Shown: positions 47,504 to 61,544, counted from the first letter of the stretch. The stretch is 64,000 bases of DNA from Cranoglanis bouderius (GCA_023630585.1 CM042539.1:4894755-4958754), one strand, 5' to 3'. Notes: a model not told the origin generated them from the sequence alone. Translations and numbers: made by a program.

Positions 47504-47525
47504 CCTCTCTCTCTCTCTCTCTCCC
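47455..47525 (+). repeat. (CT)n microsatellite
   Basis: CT dinucleotides with two CCCTC interruptions; the reverse strand is a (GA)n purine run capable of triplex formation. Confidence 0.97.
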
Positions 47526-50500
47526 TCCCCACACCCCGCAGGTGGTGCATTAAAACCCGCAGAACTTTGGTGAAGTTTGTGTTCAGGGGAAATTTGTGTA
47601 ACTTTAGATATTTCACAACTGAATCGTTTTTTTTTTTTTTTTTTTTTTTTTTGCTGAACCGTTTTCAGAAGTTCCAAAGGAAATCTGAGCCCAAATAGAT
47701 GACGTCACACGGCATTCCAGCGCGAGTGGAAGTGAAGAGCTGGAGTGTGTGGTGTGTGAGTGTGATGGTGGCTCAGGATCCAGCAGCTGCACAATATAGC
47801 GTGTGTTAATCTTCATCACGATACAGTTCTCCTTCACATTCCACATTATCTCCTTCACATCACATCACATGAGCTTCTCAACAGCTCACTATTCCAGGTG
47901 TGTGTGTGTGTGTTTGTGTGTGTGAGAGAGAGAGAGAGAGAGAGCGGGAGGGAGGCTGGCTAGGAGAGCTGAAGAAACTCCATCTCAGATATTCACAGGC
48001 TACAGGAATAAATACACTTGGTCAGAATAACGCAGCGTCTTTAACGCGCTTGTTGTCTGGAAAAGTCTGGAAGTTAAAGACGCTCATTTCCACAGCTGGA
48101 ACTAGACTTCAGATATTTCTTTATTTTCTGCACCTCTGTAATGCACATCACATTTTCCATTACACACAAAACTGAACACAGAGAGTCAGGAATGTTAAAA
48201 AAAAAAAATCTTTTCAAAATAGGGATTTTTATTCTGTAAGGAAACACATCCTGACAAGATTCCACTAGTGTGTTTTTAAATAATAATCTCAGTATACGGC
48301 CTTGTAACATCAATATCATATTTCTGTCCGTATTCTGTAGCTCTGAACCCAATCCAGCCGCCATACAGTCGCTCCTGACTCGGGAATATCGCCGATTCGT
48401 CTGCAGAACTGTGCTGTAAAGGATTTTAGTATATTATAGAAAATAGCTGAGGTTATGTTAGCACTTCAGCACATGGTGTGTATTTGCACCGTGTACCCGT
48501 TTCACCCCGTTCCCCGTTTCTTCCCTGCCCCACAGCGCTGCATATCCTCGTCTGGCCGAATGCGAGGTCTGTGGCGTTCCATTCTTGGCTTGATCTGATA
48601 TCAGGAATGTCTCATTGGGGCGTACCTCAGCCAGCTATTTATAACGTGGATTTGCTTTGCCACGTTTTTCTCCACAGCTTTTAGCTTGGCAACAACGCAC
48701 AGATAAGAGGAGTGCGTTATTGCGTCATGGAGCTCATGGCAGTTATTCTTTGTCTTTATCTTTGCTCAGTTACTGTAGCCTGTGTGTAGTTTTTTCCTCT
48801 TTTCCTGGTTACATGTTTCACACCTGGTTTACAGCTCTTCAGCTCTTCTCCTCCTCTCTCCCTGTGTCTTCTCCTCCCCGAGGCCAGAGCCTCCTCACTC
48901 TCTTTGAAGGTTTCTGATGTTATCCACAGACTCCGGTCATAGAAATGTGAGTGTAGTTTTGCTTATGGCGAGGGAAGGTCAGGTGTTGCTCCGAAGGTCC
49001 GTCTCCTTCAGGAACCTCAGCGGGATTTTTTTTCAGCACGTCTCTGAGCCGAGCTGCTTCGCTGATATGACTCTGTGGGTTTGTGCCGAGTCGCTGTAAA
49101 TGCCAGTCGCCCCGAAGGCGCACTTTGTGGCTTCAGAGGGATTCGTTTTATGGAAACCTGATGGTGCATTTGGAGATAATTTAGGAAAGCACTAAGGCTT
49201 TTGGATGGTGACACGACTGAAATGAGCTCTTTATCTAAATGTGTGTCATTGCTTCCACTGAGTGTGGGTTTGATGGTGTCACTGCTGTGGAGATGTTGAT
49301 GTGCAGAGGCATTTCAGATCTCTTCGGGGGGTTAAAAAGAAGAGATTCAGATGAGATTAGGACAGTCAGCTGGAGGAGACGGCTCATTTCTCACCTCTTA
49401 ATGAGCCACTTCCTGTCTGCACTAAGACTAATAACGAGCTGTTTATACACCACAATTCTATTCATCAGGCCACGATAGGCCACCATGAATAAGTACATTT
49501 TAATCTGAATCTAACGTACCTATTAATAATAATATAATCGTCTGACTGTGTCTTTACTTTTTAACGGTGAGTGTATTGATGGGGTTCAGGAACATTTCTG
49601 AGACACAGAGGTTATACACCAACACGGACAGATTCTTTATTTATCTGATATATCTGACTCAAAGACAAAAACACAGATCAGTCTGCTCTTTCATTGTGAC
49701 TTTTAGTCGAAACACTCGCTTGCTAGAGGTGTAATGAGCTTCTCCTTTAATCCAAGATTTTTTCATGTGATATTCATCATATGATATTCATATTAATGAA
49801 TATGCGTATTAATCACTTCTTCAGAAATGAACTTGAGATATAATAACATGCCACGTCTCGTCTTTGACCTTTTCACACGTACGAGTCAGACGCCTGAAAT
49901 GTTCATCACTTCTTGCCGTTCACTTATTTGATGTGTTTGTGCTCCGGGTCTCCAGGTGTCCAGGTCCAGGTGTGGAACACAGTGTATAATCTTTCCTGTT
50001 ATGAGAGACACACTTCACTCGGATCCTTACTGACAAGGTGCGATAGCTCCCCCTCCTCTCCATCCAGTCCTCAGGAGGAACCTCTCTGCAGTTTAGTGGT
50101 GTGTAAAATGGAGCTGAGGCCCAAATGAGGATGAGGAATTTGACCTGTTGACCTTCTTAAGGAGGGAGAGTTTGGAAGGGGCTTCTGTGTGCTTTTCCCC
50201 GTGTAGATGTGTCGTCTGGCCGAGGTTTTTTTGACCCTCGCTGTGGAGAATTCCTTTTCCTCTCTCACAGATGTTGCCTTTGTGTTTGTAGTTTGTAATT
50301 AAGACTAAACGTCAACGATGCGCTTTAGTCAGACACATTCGTGTAAATGTGCATTTGTTTGAATATTTACAGGATGGAAACTGTATTTCGCTTTGAGGCG
50401 ACTGCCGAGCCCCATTTTTCCTGTTTGAATGTAGGATTTACTTTGATTTGTTCCATCTTTAAGAGATTGTGAGTTCAGTTGAAAACTCAGTTAGAACTCT

Positions 50501-50998
50501 CGAAGTGTTCCTGTGCAGGTCTGGAAACTCTGGAAAAACAGTAGAATATTCTGTTGTCTAAGTCTTATTGACTCAAGACACCAAGGCTCTTAATCTGTTG
50601 TCTTTAGACATTCCTCTTTTCCCTGCACTCATGCAGCCGTGATTGTAGAATGGTGATAGAATTCAGAAACAAATACGAACGTGGCGCGTCTGGGGAAAAA
50701 TATCAATCTGACAAAAATCTCGAAAAATGTCTGGAATTTTTTTCCTTGTGCCTGTATCGGACTGACAGCCGTCCTTCTCCCTGATAACCGCAGCCATCAC
50801 GGCTGGTCCATCACAGCCATCTGTTAGCTCGTGTGAATGTAATAAGCTTTTCCTCTGATATTCAGAAAGATGCAGCGCCTTCATGTGTCTCAGAGGAAGT
50901 TATTTTAACATCGGAGTACTCTGCTACGAAGTATCACTCCAAAATACGCCAAAAGAGTTTTCTGATATTGACTGATCTCCTGCAAGCCCCGCCCCTTT

Positions 50999-51115
50999 CC
51001 CCCATCTCAAATTCAAATTTAAATTCAAATTTTATCTGTCACACACAACCATACGCAGTACGACACGTAGTGAGATGCTTTTTTACGACTGTCCGTGACA
51101 TGAAATAGAATTTAC
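50999..51115 (+). repeat. Dispersed repeat fragment (uncertain family)
   Basis: AATTCAAATTTAAATTCAAA followed by TTTTATCTGTCACACACAAC, a CAGTACGACACGTAGTGAGA block and GACTGTCCGTGACATGAAAT. I recognise the combination as a common fish repeat end but cannot assign it to a family or define its limits. Confidence 0.4.
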
Positions 51116-52180
51116 GTGGACCAGAATTTACTTGTAGAAAGTGCAAAAAATAAAGAAAAACAAAGAAAGTGTGGTTGGAGAGGTCGTGACCTCACTGGCG
51201 CCGCATTAGTGATCGATATGAAATCAGATCTATCTAAATCTATCCTCACTGCACTTTCTAATCCGAAAGAGAAAAATGGGTTGAAATTTTTTACCAAAAA
51301 AAAAACCAAGGTTAAACAGTCCTACAACGAAGTGTCCAATCTAACGCTGTAAAAATAATGTTAATGATATTAAACATTAGAATGTGATTAAAACACTGTT
51401 TGCTCTTGTGCACTGATCAGCACAGACATGTTTAACCAGCGTGACCACGCCCATCACAGTACAAACTGGAGTGTGTGTATATGGGGTTTTACAGTAACAG
51501 ACTCTTGGGGTAAAAAAAAACAAAAACCTGCCACTTGTCTGTTTTGGTTAGGAGACTAGAAAGATTTAGATGCACACTTTCTTTCTTCCTGTATAAGAAC
51601 AAGGTGTTACATACAATGTGCATGTAAACTTTACTGATGTCTACTTCTGAACTAAAACAGAGAGGTGGCAGCTCCCCCCCAACCAACCCCCCCCCCACCT
51701 CTAAGCAGCCCCCACCAACCCCCAAACACCCCACCCCCCCACCCCACCCTGCCAACCCCTGTCAACCCCCCAGCCGCCACAAACAACCCCCCAGCCACCC
51801 TACGCAAAGTGCCTGTTGGTTACAGTAAAACCCCGTGTACACACCCAGGTGCTTTGTGGCAGGAGTACACCTCACACACTGGTAGCAGTTACACATCGAG
51901 GAGACTTTGATTATGGGTAGGATTGTTAAATTAGGGGGGAAAAAGCAAGTGATGTTCCCCAGAGTGATCCTGATCGGCAATGATTGGAGGGAATGAGTCA
52001 GTCACCGGGAACAGCTTGACTTGGTTTAGACGCTCTCTCTCTCACTTTCTCTCTCACTCTCTCTCTCTCTCTCTCTCTCTGTCGTTCCACAGAACTTTAA
52101 ACCAGCATTGAATTTCTTCGAAGGAATTACGCAATACTGAAGCTCCATCCTGGGAATCTGTGCCTCTGTTTCTGCATTGT

Positions 52181-52181
<1 letters not shown>

Positions 52182-52225
<44 letters not shown>
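52182..52225 (+). repeat. (CA)n microsatellite
   Basis: About 22 uninterrupted CA dinucleotides in the fndc3b first intron. Confidence 0.97.
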
Positions 52226-52230
<5 letters not shown>

Positions 52231-54092
52231 AAGCTGTGAGCTGGACTGGGTGGACTACAGCTGCTGTGTTGTGGAGGACGTGGACTGCACCCCAGCTTAA
52301 GTGGGTCAGTTAAGCCCTTCCATTAAAACATGGCTCTGGGACGAGTCCAGATGTTGCTGCCTGGCACTCAGAGACCGAGAACATGTGTGCCGGATGTGAT
52401 GAATGTATAATGGGGCCCAAAAATCTGGAGCCACTACCAGGACCCGTTTTTATTTCGGTAGTTATGTAAAAGTAACACAATTTGAAAAAAAGTTATCCAG
52501 GTTTGTCTGTGAAATGAACGAGATTCTTTATTAATGTATGAGAGTAGAACAGAACGACAACTGGCACTAATCCGTTTAATCTCATGTGTCAGTTGCTAAG
52601 AAACAACACTTAACACTGTTAGCATACACATACACATACACGAGATTTCTATATATTTAAATTTCTAAAGTCATTTGATCTTCAGTAAAATGTCGTCTCT
52701 ACACAAGCCCAGAGTTTTCATCCCTTATGTTTATGTGTTCAGTTATCAGTATCGAGTTTACACATATTTAAGCTGACATGATTAAGCTTGTAGAATTATC
52801 AATGTGCTTAGATTTTATATCATTATTAGCTTCTTGGAGATATATTTCACAATACACAGTTGTCTACAAAAAGAAATGAGTTGGCAAAGGAAAAACATAC
52901 TGATCCATACAGTACAAATAAAATGTAATGTGGTTTGCTTCCAGCACTGTAGGTAAAAAGTCCTAAAATACATCAAACTAGCAACAGAAATATGCTGGAG
53001 GTATAAATAACTCAAAGGATGTCGATTTGTAGAGACATTCGAAGACGTTTAAACCAAAATATTGCCTAAAAGTATAAAAATAAAAAAAGTAACGAGCAAT
53101 AGTCAAGTGTCAAAACTTTCCAGGTCGACATCTTAAAATCTAAGAATTGTAATAATGATGCACTTTTGTACATATTTCTGGTGAGAAGCTTCAGAATCCT
53201 GCAGTCTGATTGGCTCTCCCCGATTCCTTGATTCAGTCGTGTAAAAAGCTTTTCACAGCATCCTGTAGTCACTGGATTGAGAAAATTCACAGAATCGCGT
53301 CTTTTTTTAAGGTGTTTAAAGGTATTTTTGTTTCAAGGAGCTGGAGAGTAAATCAGATGATTTAATTTTGGGCTGAAATGAAAATATTTGACAATCTGAA
53401 AAGTTACTAGTGCAGACAAGTTCATCTGGACAAGTCTGGTTGGTTGGTTATGATGTAAAACAGCCACTTCCTGTGAAAGTTCTTGGTCAGGTTTAGTGAT
53501 GAAACAGTACCAGAGTCTGGAGATAAAGCCACATGGCCTGGATTGTGAGACTGGACAGCTGGACTCGTGGGATTTTTAACTAGAATACACGTCTGGGGAC
53601 TGTCTTTTAAAACCTTGGTAGGGAATTGCAGTAAGAACGAGCGTAGACAAGGCCACGCCCACAGGCTTTGGTTCCACCCCACGGTTCTGTGTGTTAGTGC
53701 TGATCAGATAATAGTCACGTTTTCAGTCGCTGCCTGTGAACTGAGCTCCGCCTCTCTGATGCTAGATGTATTGAGGAATGTATGATGTTGCTGGATGACG
53801 TCTGCAGATGTGTTAATGCTGTTCCAGATCACCTCAGGCTTTATGAGAACACCACAGAGGGAAGCAGAGACATTTTAAAACTCTTGATTTCATTCAGGAA
53901 AAGTGTATGTTTCTGAAAAACGTCACAGCGCGAGCCTGTGCGTGTCTGTTGCGTGTGTTTAGCGTGTGTTTAGCGTGTGTATGAATGTGTTAGGACTGGG
54001 TTTATCACGGCTGCTGATCCGCTCGGTACGTCGTGTAATTTCTAATATGATAAAGTATTTGCAGTTGAATTTCTCTTTGTGTTATTACTACA

Positions 54093-54124
<32 letters not shown>

Positions 54125-57100
54125 GGGAGGAGACAGAATCTCATGTGCGCTGTACCACACTGAGCACGCTGTAGTCAAGTGGAACCTTCATCATCGTCAT
54201 CGTCATCATCATCATCATCATCTTCGGTCCACAAATGAATCCAACTGTTTGGAGTTTTAGCTTTGAGATGCATTTCTCCTTCTCTGACGCTCAGTACGCC
54301 GTTGCTTAACGTTATTCTCGAGCTTTTAGATCTGACACTTAACCACATTCTCTTGTCACCTTCTGGGTTGATGTTCTCACGTGAGCGATTTCAGATTGCT
54401 TTTGCATCTCCGTGAGATGAAATATTTTCAGAAACGGTGTGGATGGGAATTCGTGTTTTTTTTTTTTTTTTAATTCATTTTGAAATCTGTTTTTAAAACC
54501 TCTGTACGTGTGGGCGGGGTCTGAGACAGATGTTTTCTAGTTGTGTTTGTTGTAGAGTTTGAAATATGGAAATTGTTCAACAGAATCTTCAGAACTAACT
54601 TTATATTTTGAGATCGCATGGAATAATAAGCTCTAGCCTTAAAAAACCTCAGAATCTCAAGGTTATGGCGCAAAACGAATAAACCGTGGCCTCTTTGGCG
54701 GTGCGTCAATGGAAGTAAAATGTACTTTTTGTTTTTGCGACTCAGACTTTTGGACTGTGTGGGATTGGTGTTAGCTCTGCCTGCCTGTGCTGTTGATTTA
54801 ACACACTGTTTGCCGTCGATGCTACTTGTGGTGTATTGACCCTCCCGCCCGCACGTCCCAGAAAGCTTCAGGGCCGTGTGAAGGCCTCAGGTAGTTCTAG
54901 AGAATTCAGGAGTTTAACACACGCTCCTTGTGGCTCGATGGTTTGGTTTGCAGGCTTTAATAAGCACACGTGCACGGCTGCTCGGCTGCTGAGGTTTAGA
55001 CAGCGTAGTAGCAGCGTCTCGCTGACGTGAGGCTCAGCTTCCTGTCTGTCCGTCTACTCTGCACCGGTCCAGTCTGGGGTTTTATCGGTGCCGGGGTTTG
55101 GGCACGGGGAAAACATGTAGTCGTGGTGGGAGAAGTGATGTGTGGAATGAGCAGGAGGGGGACAGGTATGTGCAGGGATATTTTTAACAACGTGATTTCA
55201 TCTGAGCAGTAAATGTTGATCAGAGTTGCAGACGTGACTCATGAGGAGGCTGGAGGCTACTGGAAAGGCTGAATGTTTGGAGGTGAGATGGAGTTATGGC
55301 AGGGAGAAAGGGACAATCAAGAAGTAGGACACAATACTCACTACACTCGGGCGTGTGTGTGTGTGGGTGTGTGTGATTTCCAGGCGAAGGGGTGAAAGGG
55401 GGTGATGGAAAAGCGGCGGGTTGGGGATGAAGATGACGAGCAGAGAGAGAGAGAGGGATGGTTTCTCGGTTCCCCCGGTTTCCTCTGTGTTATTACATGT
55501 CATTAGCTGGATTATAGGGCCTGCGCAGACCGACTCCCCATCTGGGGCTGTAAAAGTGCCAGACGTGAAAACAGATTTGAGCGAGAATGAAACCTGTCTG
55601 TTAGAGCAGTGAGTGTGTGAGGGTGAAGCGATTGCTTAGCTGGTGTGTAAATAATAATAAAGTCGTATTGCTCAGTGTTCTGTAATGCAGTGGAAGGTAC
55701 TTCCTGTCTGACGTAAAGTTGTGGTTAACATCTAGCAAAGCTGGAAATGGACAAGTATAGCGTCAGTGCATACGTCCTTCTGTAAACTGTGCTCTCGTGC
55801 AGTCGATGTGCCTCCAGATGCAGTTTTTAGGCGACGCTATGTACAGTAACCGTAGACGGAAAAATCACTTTGATGACCGCGTGTGATTTACGTTCTCTTT
55901 ATTCCGCAGTGAATTCATGCACCTCCTGCTGTTGCGTAAAACCTCGTTTCCATATTGTAAATCGGAATTGATCGGGATAAAGGTCAGAATTTGGGGAAAT
56001 CTCCACCGAGCCCAGAGAAGGGCTTCTGTGTGTCTCCTGCATAACAAACATTGTGACGTGGCAATAACAACATGACCCCCGAAAGCTAGCAGGTCTCGCC
56101 TGCTTGTTTAGCCCTCCCCTCGGTCCATTTGTATAGCTTCTTGGATCCCAACCCCCCCCCCCCCCCCCCCCCGGGGTGTTAAGCTGCAAACACACCCCCA
56201 ACCCCCGAACTCACAAAGGTGGAGGCACCAGTCCTCCTGAGGAATGGCGGGAATGAAGAGAACATAAAAGAGACGTGGAGAGAGTTTCTGAGCCCTGGAG
56301 GGATTTGTCTGCTCAGTCACAGTGTTAATGATTTTAGTTTAGATAATTACAGGGTGTAGTGAAGAGAACGGCCTGAAGTGTGCGAGAAAAGTCACTCGAG
56401 TTCCAAATTTAAAGTTAAGGGACGAAAGTTTGAACAAATGCTTCGTGTTTGACTTTCCAGGAGTTGCTATGGAAGGGTAAGAGCTGTTATTTTCTCTGTG
56501 AAGCTCCAGCATGTGTCCTATCGTTCTCATGGCCGATCGTGTATATTACAAAGTTAAAGATCAGCCTCAACTACGGTCATAACACGGCTCTTTACGTGGT
56601 GAGTGTTTGGGATTAAGACACGTTATTGCTTTATAGAGGACAAACTTCAGGAGTTGATGATCACAGACTCCTGCGACCTCCCTCTGACCTCTTAATCAGC
56701 ATTAAATCTCCTATTTTCTCTCTTAGCTGCTGCTTTTTGAGTGCTGGGGATCGGGGATGTTTTTCCTGCTGGAGAAAAGTGAAATCTGACGCCGGCTCTT
56801 GTTGGACTCATCAGTATGCATGCTTTGGGCCCGGTGCGGGGCAGATGATCTGAGCGTGTGCAGCCCTGCAGGGTCAGAGAGAGGGGGGGTGGGTGAGACG
56901 ACCCATAAGGGTTTTAAATTACAGGAAGAGCAGACAAAGCACTGGAGAGTTGAGTGTTCAGATTACATCTGTCCAGAAGACATTTTTAATTCAGTAAGAG
57001 AGTTCACCTGTGTCACGCTTAAAGGCATTCTCCAGGATTTTCATCCAGGTGTCTGTAATTTCAGCAAATTTCCCTGTAGTGAGAAAAAAATGGACTCATT

Positions 57101-57192
57101 TGACAGAGAATGGAGGTCTAAATGCAGATATTGTGTGAATAAACATTTAACTTATAGTACGTGATTATGAAACACATTTATTTATCCAACCA

Positions 57193-57448
57193 GCGATGCA
57201 GTAAAAAGTAGTTCCAGTTACTTTACACTTTTTTTTTTTTGTGAAGGTTTTGTGGTATCCATACGCCATCAGAGACATACAACTGTCAAATTCTTCCCTC
57301 TGAGAAAGTAGTTCCATCTCTGAAAGGCTTTAACACATTTACACACAATGAAGGAACTACTTTTTTCAGAGGGACGATTTTGGAGTTGTGTGTCTCCGAT
57401 GGCATATGGATGCGAGAAAGTAACCGGAACTACTTTTTACTGCATCAC
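57193..57448. mobile_element. Foldback (palindromic) MITE-like element, about 256 bp
   Basis: The two halves are inverted copies. Left arm GATGCAGTAAAAAGTAGTTCC and CCATACGCCATCAGAGACAT match the complements of right-arm GGAACTACTTTTTACTGCAT and ATGGCATATGGATGC-type sequence, with few mismatches over most of the length. Only a central stretch around 57320-57345 lacks a partner. There is no open frame. The structure fits a miniature inverted-repeat element. Confidence 0.85.
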
Positions 57449-58152
57449 TCCAGTGTAAATTAGATAAAACTCAGTAAGAACAGATTTGGGAAGACTTTCC
57501 GTCACATCTGTCTCATCTGAACTCCGTCACTGTTTAATTGAGTGTTTTAAACATTTAATGACACAACAGCTGCCTTTAGACTCCTATTCTGTGTGAGTTT
57601 GGAGTTTTTGTTTTCTGTTCTTGTCTCAGTGGAGAGAGATTAGAGGAGAAATCGCTGAGTCTCGGTTTATCAGCAGAGCCAGGACATTTGAAACCAATCT
57701 CGTTAATTTTCCTGTCTAATTAGATTTTCATGGTGTGAGCGTCTGTCTTCCTCCGGTCCTCTCTTTCCTGTCTCTGACTGTCTGTGTGCTCATTAATGTG
57801 TGTATTAGAAGCAGCAGTTTGAGTTGGTGGTGAATTTAACAGATAATGGAAGCAGACACTGTTAAGACGGCACGCTCTAGCAGCTGTGGCGCAGAATTCA
57901 TTTACCCCACAGTGGCATTTATATTACACATTACTTCATTCCTGTACAGATGACATCATCATATAAACCCCAGTGACTTCATCATGACCTCATCCTGGAG
58001 TCTTAACCTGACCCTAACCTTTTCTGTGAGAAGTTCTGTGTGTTTGGGGGTGAAAGGGCAACGGCGTGTCGTCTGTTTTTTATTGTTATATTAACGATGA
58101 CCCACACGTGTTGCGTGTTTCCACAGCGGCTGCGCAGGGGAAGGCTCCATGA

Positions 58153-58412
58153 ATGTACGTCACCATGATGATGACGGACCAGATGCTGGAGCTCCCGCCG
58201 CTGCTGAACGGCGAGGTTCCCATGATGCACCACATGATTAACGGAGACGCCTCGCAGCAGGTAAATCCTTGCTCCACACCTTTACCTCCTGACGGAGCGC
58301 CGGTGCTCAGGTGACTGATATGAGGTTTGTTTGCAGGTGATCCTGGTCCAGGTGAACCCCGGAGAGACCTTCACCATCCGCAGAGAGGACGGGACGCTGC
58401 AGTGCATCCAAG
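58153..58412 (+). CDS. fndc3b: Fibronectin type III domain-containing protein 3B, N-terminal coding exons (partial)
   Basis: FNDC3B is an ER/Golgi-associated membrane protein with an N-terminal proline-rich part, many FN3 domains and a C-terminal anchor. Two coding exons are present: 58153-58260 (acceptor of the exon at 58126, so it carries 26 bases of 5' UTR) and 58337-58412. They give 61 residues plus one base: MYVTMMMTDQMLELPPLLNG, VPMMHHMINGDASQQ, VILVQVNPGETFTIRREDGT and LQCIQ. The human protein begins almost identically. GT-AG junctions are in phase. The FN3 domains and the rest lie to the right of the window. An out-of-frame ATG at 58149 overlaps the start. FNDC3A also has a VQVNPGETFTIR-like start, but MYVTMMMTDQ with LPPLLNG favours 3B. 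Confidence 0.93.
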
Positions 58413-60469
58413 GTCTGTCCTGAATCAGCACATTTCTGTCTAATCGAGCGATGTGGCCGGTTCCCTGAGGTTAGATAAGCGGAACATCACAGGCATGTCG
58501 AGTATTAGAGGAATGGAGCGTGGAGGAGATGATTGTTGCGCAAATCTTTTGTTCAGAATAATAACATTCTCCTCAGTCACCAGAACTGAATTTCAGACAG
58601 ATTAAGACTTGAGGGTTACAATGATTAAAGGTGCATACGATTGTATTATTTATATAAAATAATAATTAAATAATAATAACACACCAGATAATATCAGTGT
58701 CATGACACAATGCACTTTTCCTGAATCATAATTTTATCATAACTCTATAAAAGGAAAAGAGAACTGAAAGAAATATTAAACATTTAGTGCAAAAATATAT
58801 TTTTAAGCCATGTGAGTAATAATGAGTCTGTTATGACTATACTGATTTTACACACAAGATCTATTACACCTTTATTACAGCTGGAATATAATATTTCCTA
58901 ATTTGCTGTGCTTCAACAAACTTTTCACTTATTTAACATAAAGATAAAAATTGAATGTCATGGTACAGAGAGTATATAATATATAGCGGAAATGTCTTTA
59001 AAGTCCCCATGAAATCAGAATGGAGGTTTTGTGGATTAGTGTGAATATATCAGCCTTAATGTTATCTATAAGCTATTGTGCTCCAAAATAATGACATAAT
59101 TTGCATTTAGAAGATATACACGTTCAAAACGTACAGTCTCTCTCTCTCTCTCTCTCTCTACCACCGATACGGATCAACAATTTGATGACATCATCCTGCA
59201 CTTCAGCTTCTCATCAGATTTTCTGTCCAATCAAATGCTCTCTAGAATCTGTTGTCCCGCCCCCAACTTTATAAACATCCATGGTATTAACTGTCAACTG
59301 TGAATTAATGCTTTTCGGTTTTGAAAAAGCAAAATAAATGATTAATAGTTAAGAATTTACACAGCAGTATGTGATGATGTCACACTGAATTTAATTTCCA
59401 TACCACTTTCTATGAAGCCTGATTTCATCAATCATTTGAATCGTGTTTATAATTCTGTGTAAGTTGGTTATGATTCCTTGAAGCATTTTATAAACTCTAA
59501 TAATGTCCTATAAATAAGTGTTTGATAAGTTCATGCAAACCTTTATAACTAATCATGTCCTGTGCATAATTTAATATATATTAATAATTATAACATCATT
59601 ATAAACAGTTAAAATGTACTAAGCACGGTTATAATGATTGATGAATAAAGACTCCATAGAAAGTGTTTTAGTTGTTTTGGTTTTAGACAAACTTAAGTGG
59701 GGAAATGAAATTTACACATCAGTGCACAGGGATAAACACACACACACACACACACACACACGTATCTGACATATTTGATATGAAAGATCAGAAGTGTTCT
59801 GTAAGCACGTGATGGGAATTTACTGCTCAGTGTGTCTTTATAAAGCACCTTGAGGATCCGAGCGTTATTCCTGTAAACAAATAAACCTTGACCGAGTGAC
59901 GAGTGCTGAACTTTACCACGTGCCATCGGCCCCGTCCCTGTTTACACAATCGAGTGGCTCTTACTGAAAGTGTTCTTACCCAACGCAGGTTGTGTGCTGA
60001 GTGAGGAGGAGTGTGTGTGTGTTTGTGTGTGTGTGTGTGGGCACCGAGACGATGTGGTGGTGGCTTTCATTTGAAAAGCAGCTTGTAGGTGGACGTTAAT
60101 AATTAGCAGCACAGAAACAGATGTGTGTTTGTGTGTCATGTTCCTGCGGTTCCTATCAGCCAGGTGCCCGTGCGCTCTCCGTGTTGGTTGTGTGTGCTGG
60201 AAAGTTGCTGATAAGGGTTTTCCCAGGCTAGGGCATGGCGGACAGATGCCTGGGACTTTTTTTTTAGAGCTGCTTGTGTGCTTACACTGGGCAAAAATGT
60301 CTGATTACCTCAGAGCTCCCGAGCGCCAGGAGACAGAGTTTGAAGCAATAAATTGTGATGATTATTGTTTTTCTGTCATTACATTCCTGAGCCTGGCAGA
60401 GCAGCGCCCGGTTTCCTGGTGAGGCCATGAAGCTTTGGGTAATAAGTGTCTGAGCTGTGGACTTGTCCT

Positions 60470-60504
<35 letters not shown>

Positions 60505-60648
60505 TGCCATCACGTCTGATTCTGTTTGTCCACACAGAGCAGTGTTTGGGCCTGGAGCTCGCTCTGGGTGGCCGGAGGACGCCGGGGGTGGCGGTGCTGG
60601 GAGGGGAGTGTGTTCCTCCCTGGCATTTCTGAGTAATAATTAGGACCA

Positions 60649-60687
<39 letters not shown>

Positions 60688-60754
60688 TGTTCTGTATAAA
60701 GTAATGCAGTAATATGTCTTTACATGCTTCTGTACAGTGAGAACATTTTTACCT

Positions 60755-60795
<41 letters not shown>

Positions 60796-60974
60796 CTCAT
60801 AAAGACACAAAGACCCTCATTAAAGCTCTGCACGTGAACCAGCCTCACACTGAGACGGACGCATAAAAACACATAACCTGTGATTTTCTCATCATTTTCA
60901 TTTTGGTTATAACTTTGTTCGTTTCTTCTCCTCGTCTTCCTGCTGATGTGGCAGAAGCCCTGCCTCTGTCTCTC

Positions 60975-61012
<38 letters not shown>

Positions 61013-61484
61013 CTTTTTCCTCTCTCTAATGAAGCATTACTGCAGAAACTCAGATGTGATATGGACCACCTCATCAAGCAGGAAGCAAGGCTGTGGTGAG
61101 AAATCTGCCCTGAACTTTGTTTCCTAAACCAGCAGAAAGTGTCTGTGTGGCTGAACAGCTGTGAAAAGATCGCTCCTGTCCTCCTCCTCCTCCTCCTTCT
61201 CCTCCTCTTCCTCTCCTCTTTTTATCTATCTATCCGTCTATCCCCCTTATCTGAGTGCTGACTCTGAGTCATGGTCTTTAAGAGCTTCACATCCAGGCCA
61301 GATGTGGCTGAACTGAGCTTTGATGTATGTGCGGGTCATGTACACACACTTAAACACACACACACGCACACACACACACACGCACACACACAGCCTTGCT
61401 GGTCATGATGGATGGCACAAAAGCACAAAGCCAGCATGGCCAGGAAAAGCTGGAAAAGCTCTTAATAACAGACAGGAAGATGAC

Positions 61485-61490
<6 letters not shown>

Positions 61491-61541
<51 letters not shown>
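61491..61541 (+). repeat. (CT)n microsatellite
   Basis: About 25 uninterrupted CT dinucleotides. Confidence 0.97.

Positions 61542-61544
<3 letters not shown>

Larger units (their letters stand above)
46581..58126 (+). other. fndc3b: Probable first intron of fndc3b
   Basis: No coding sequence recognised. It holds (CT)n at 47455-47525, T26 at 47627-47652, (GA)n near 47925, a C-rich tract at 51675-51795, (CA)n at 52182-52225, C21 at 56152-56172 and a foldback element at 57193-57448. The CG-rich part 46600-47100 may still be promoter. Conserved enhancers cannot be judged without comparison. Confidence 0.5.
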
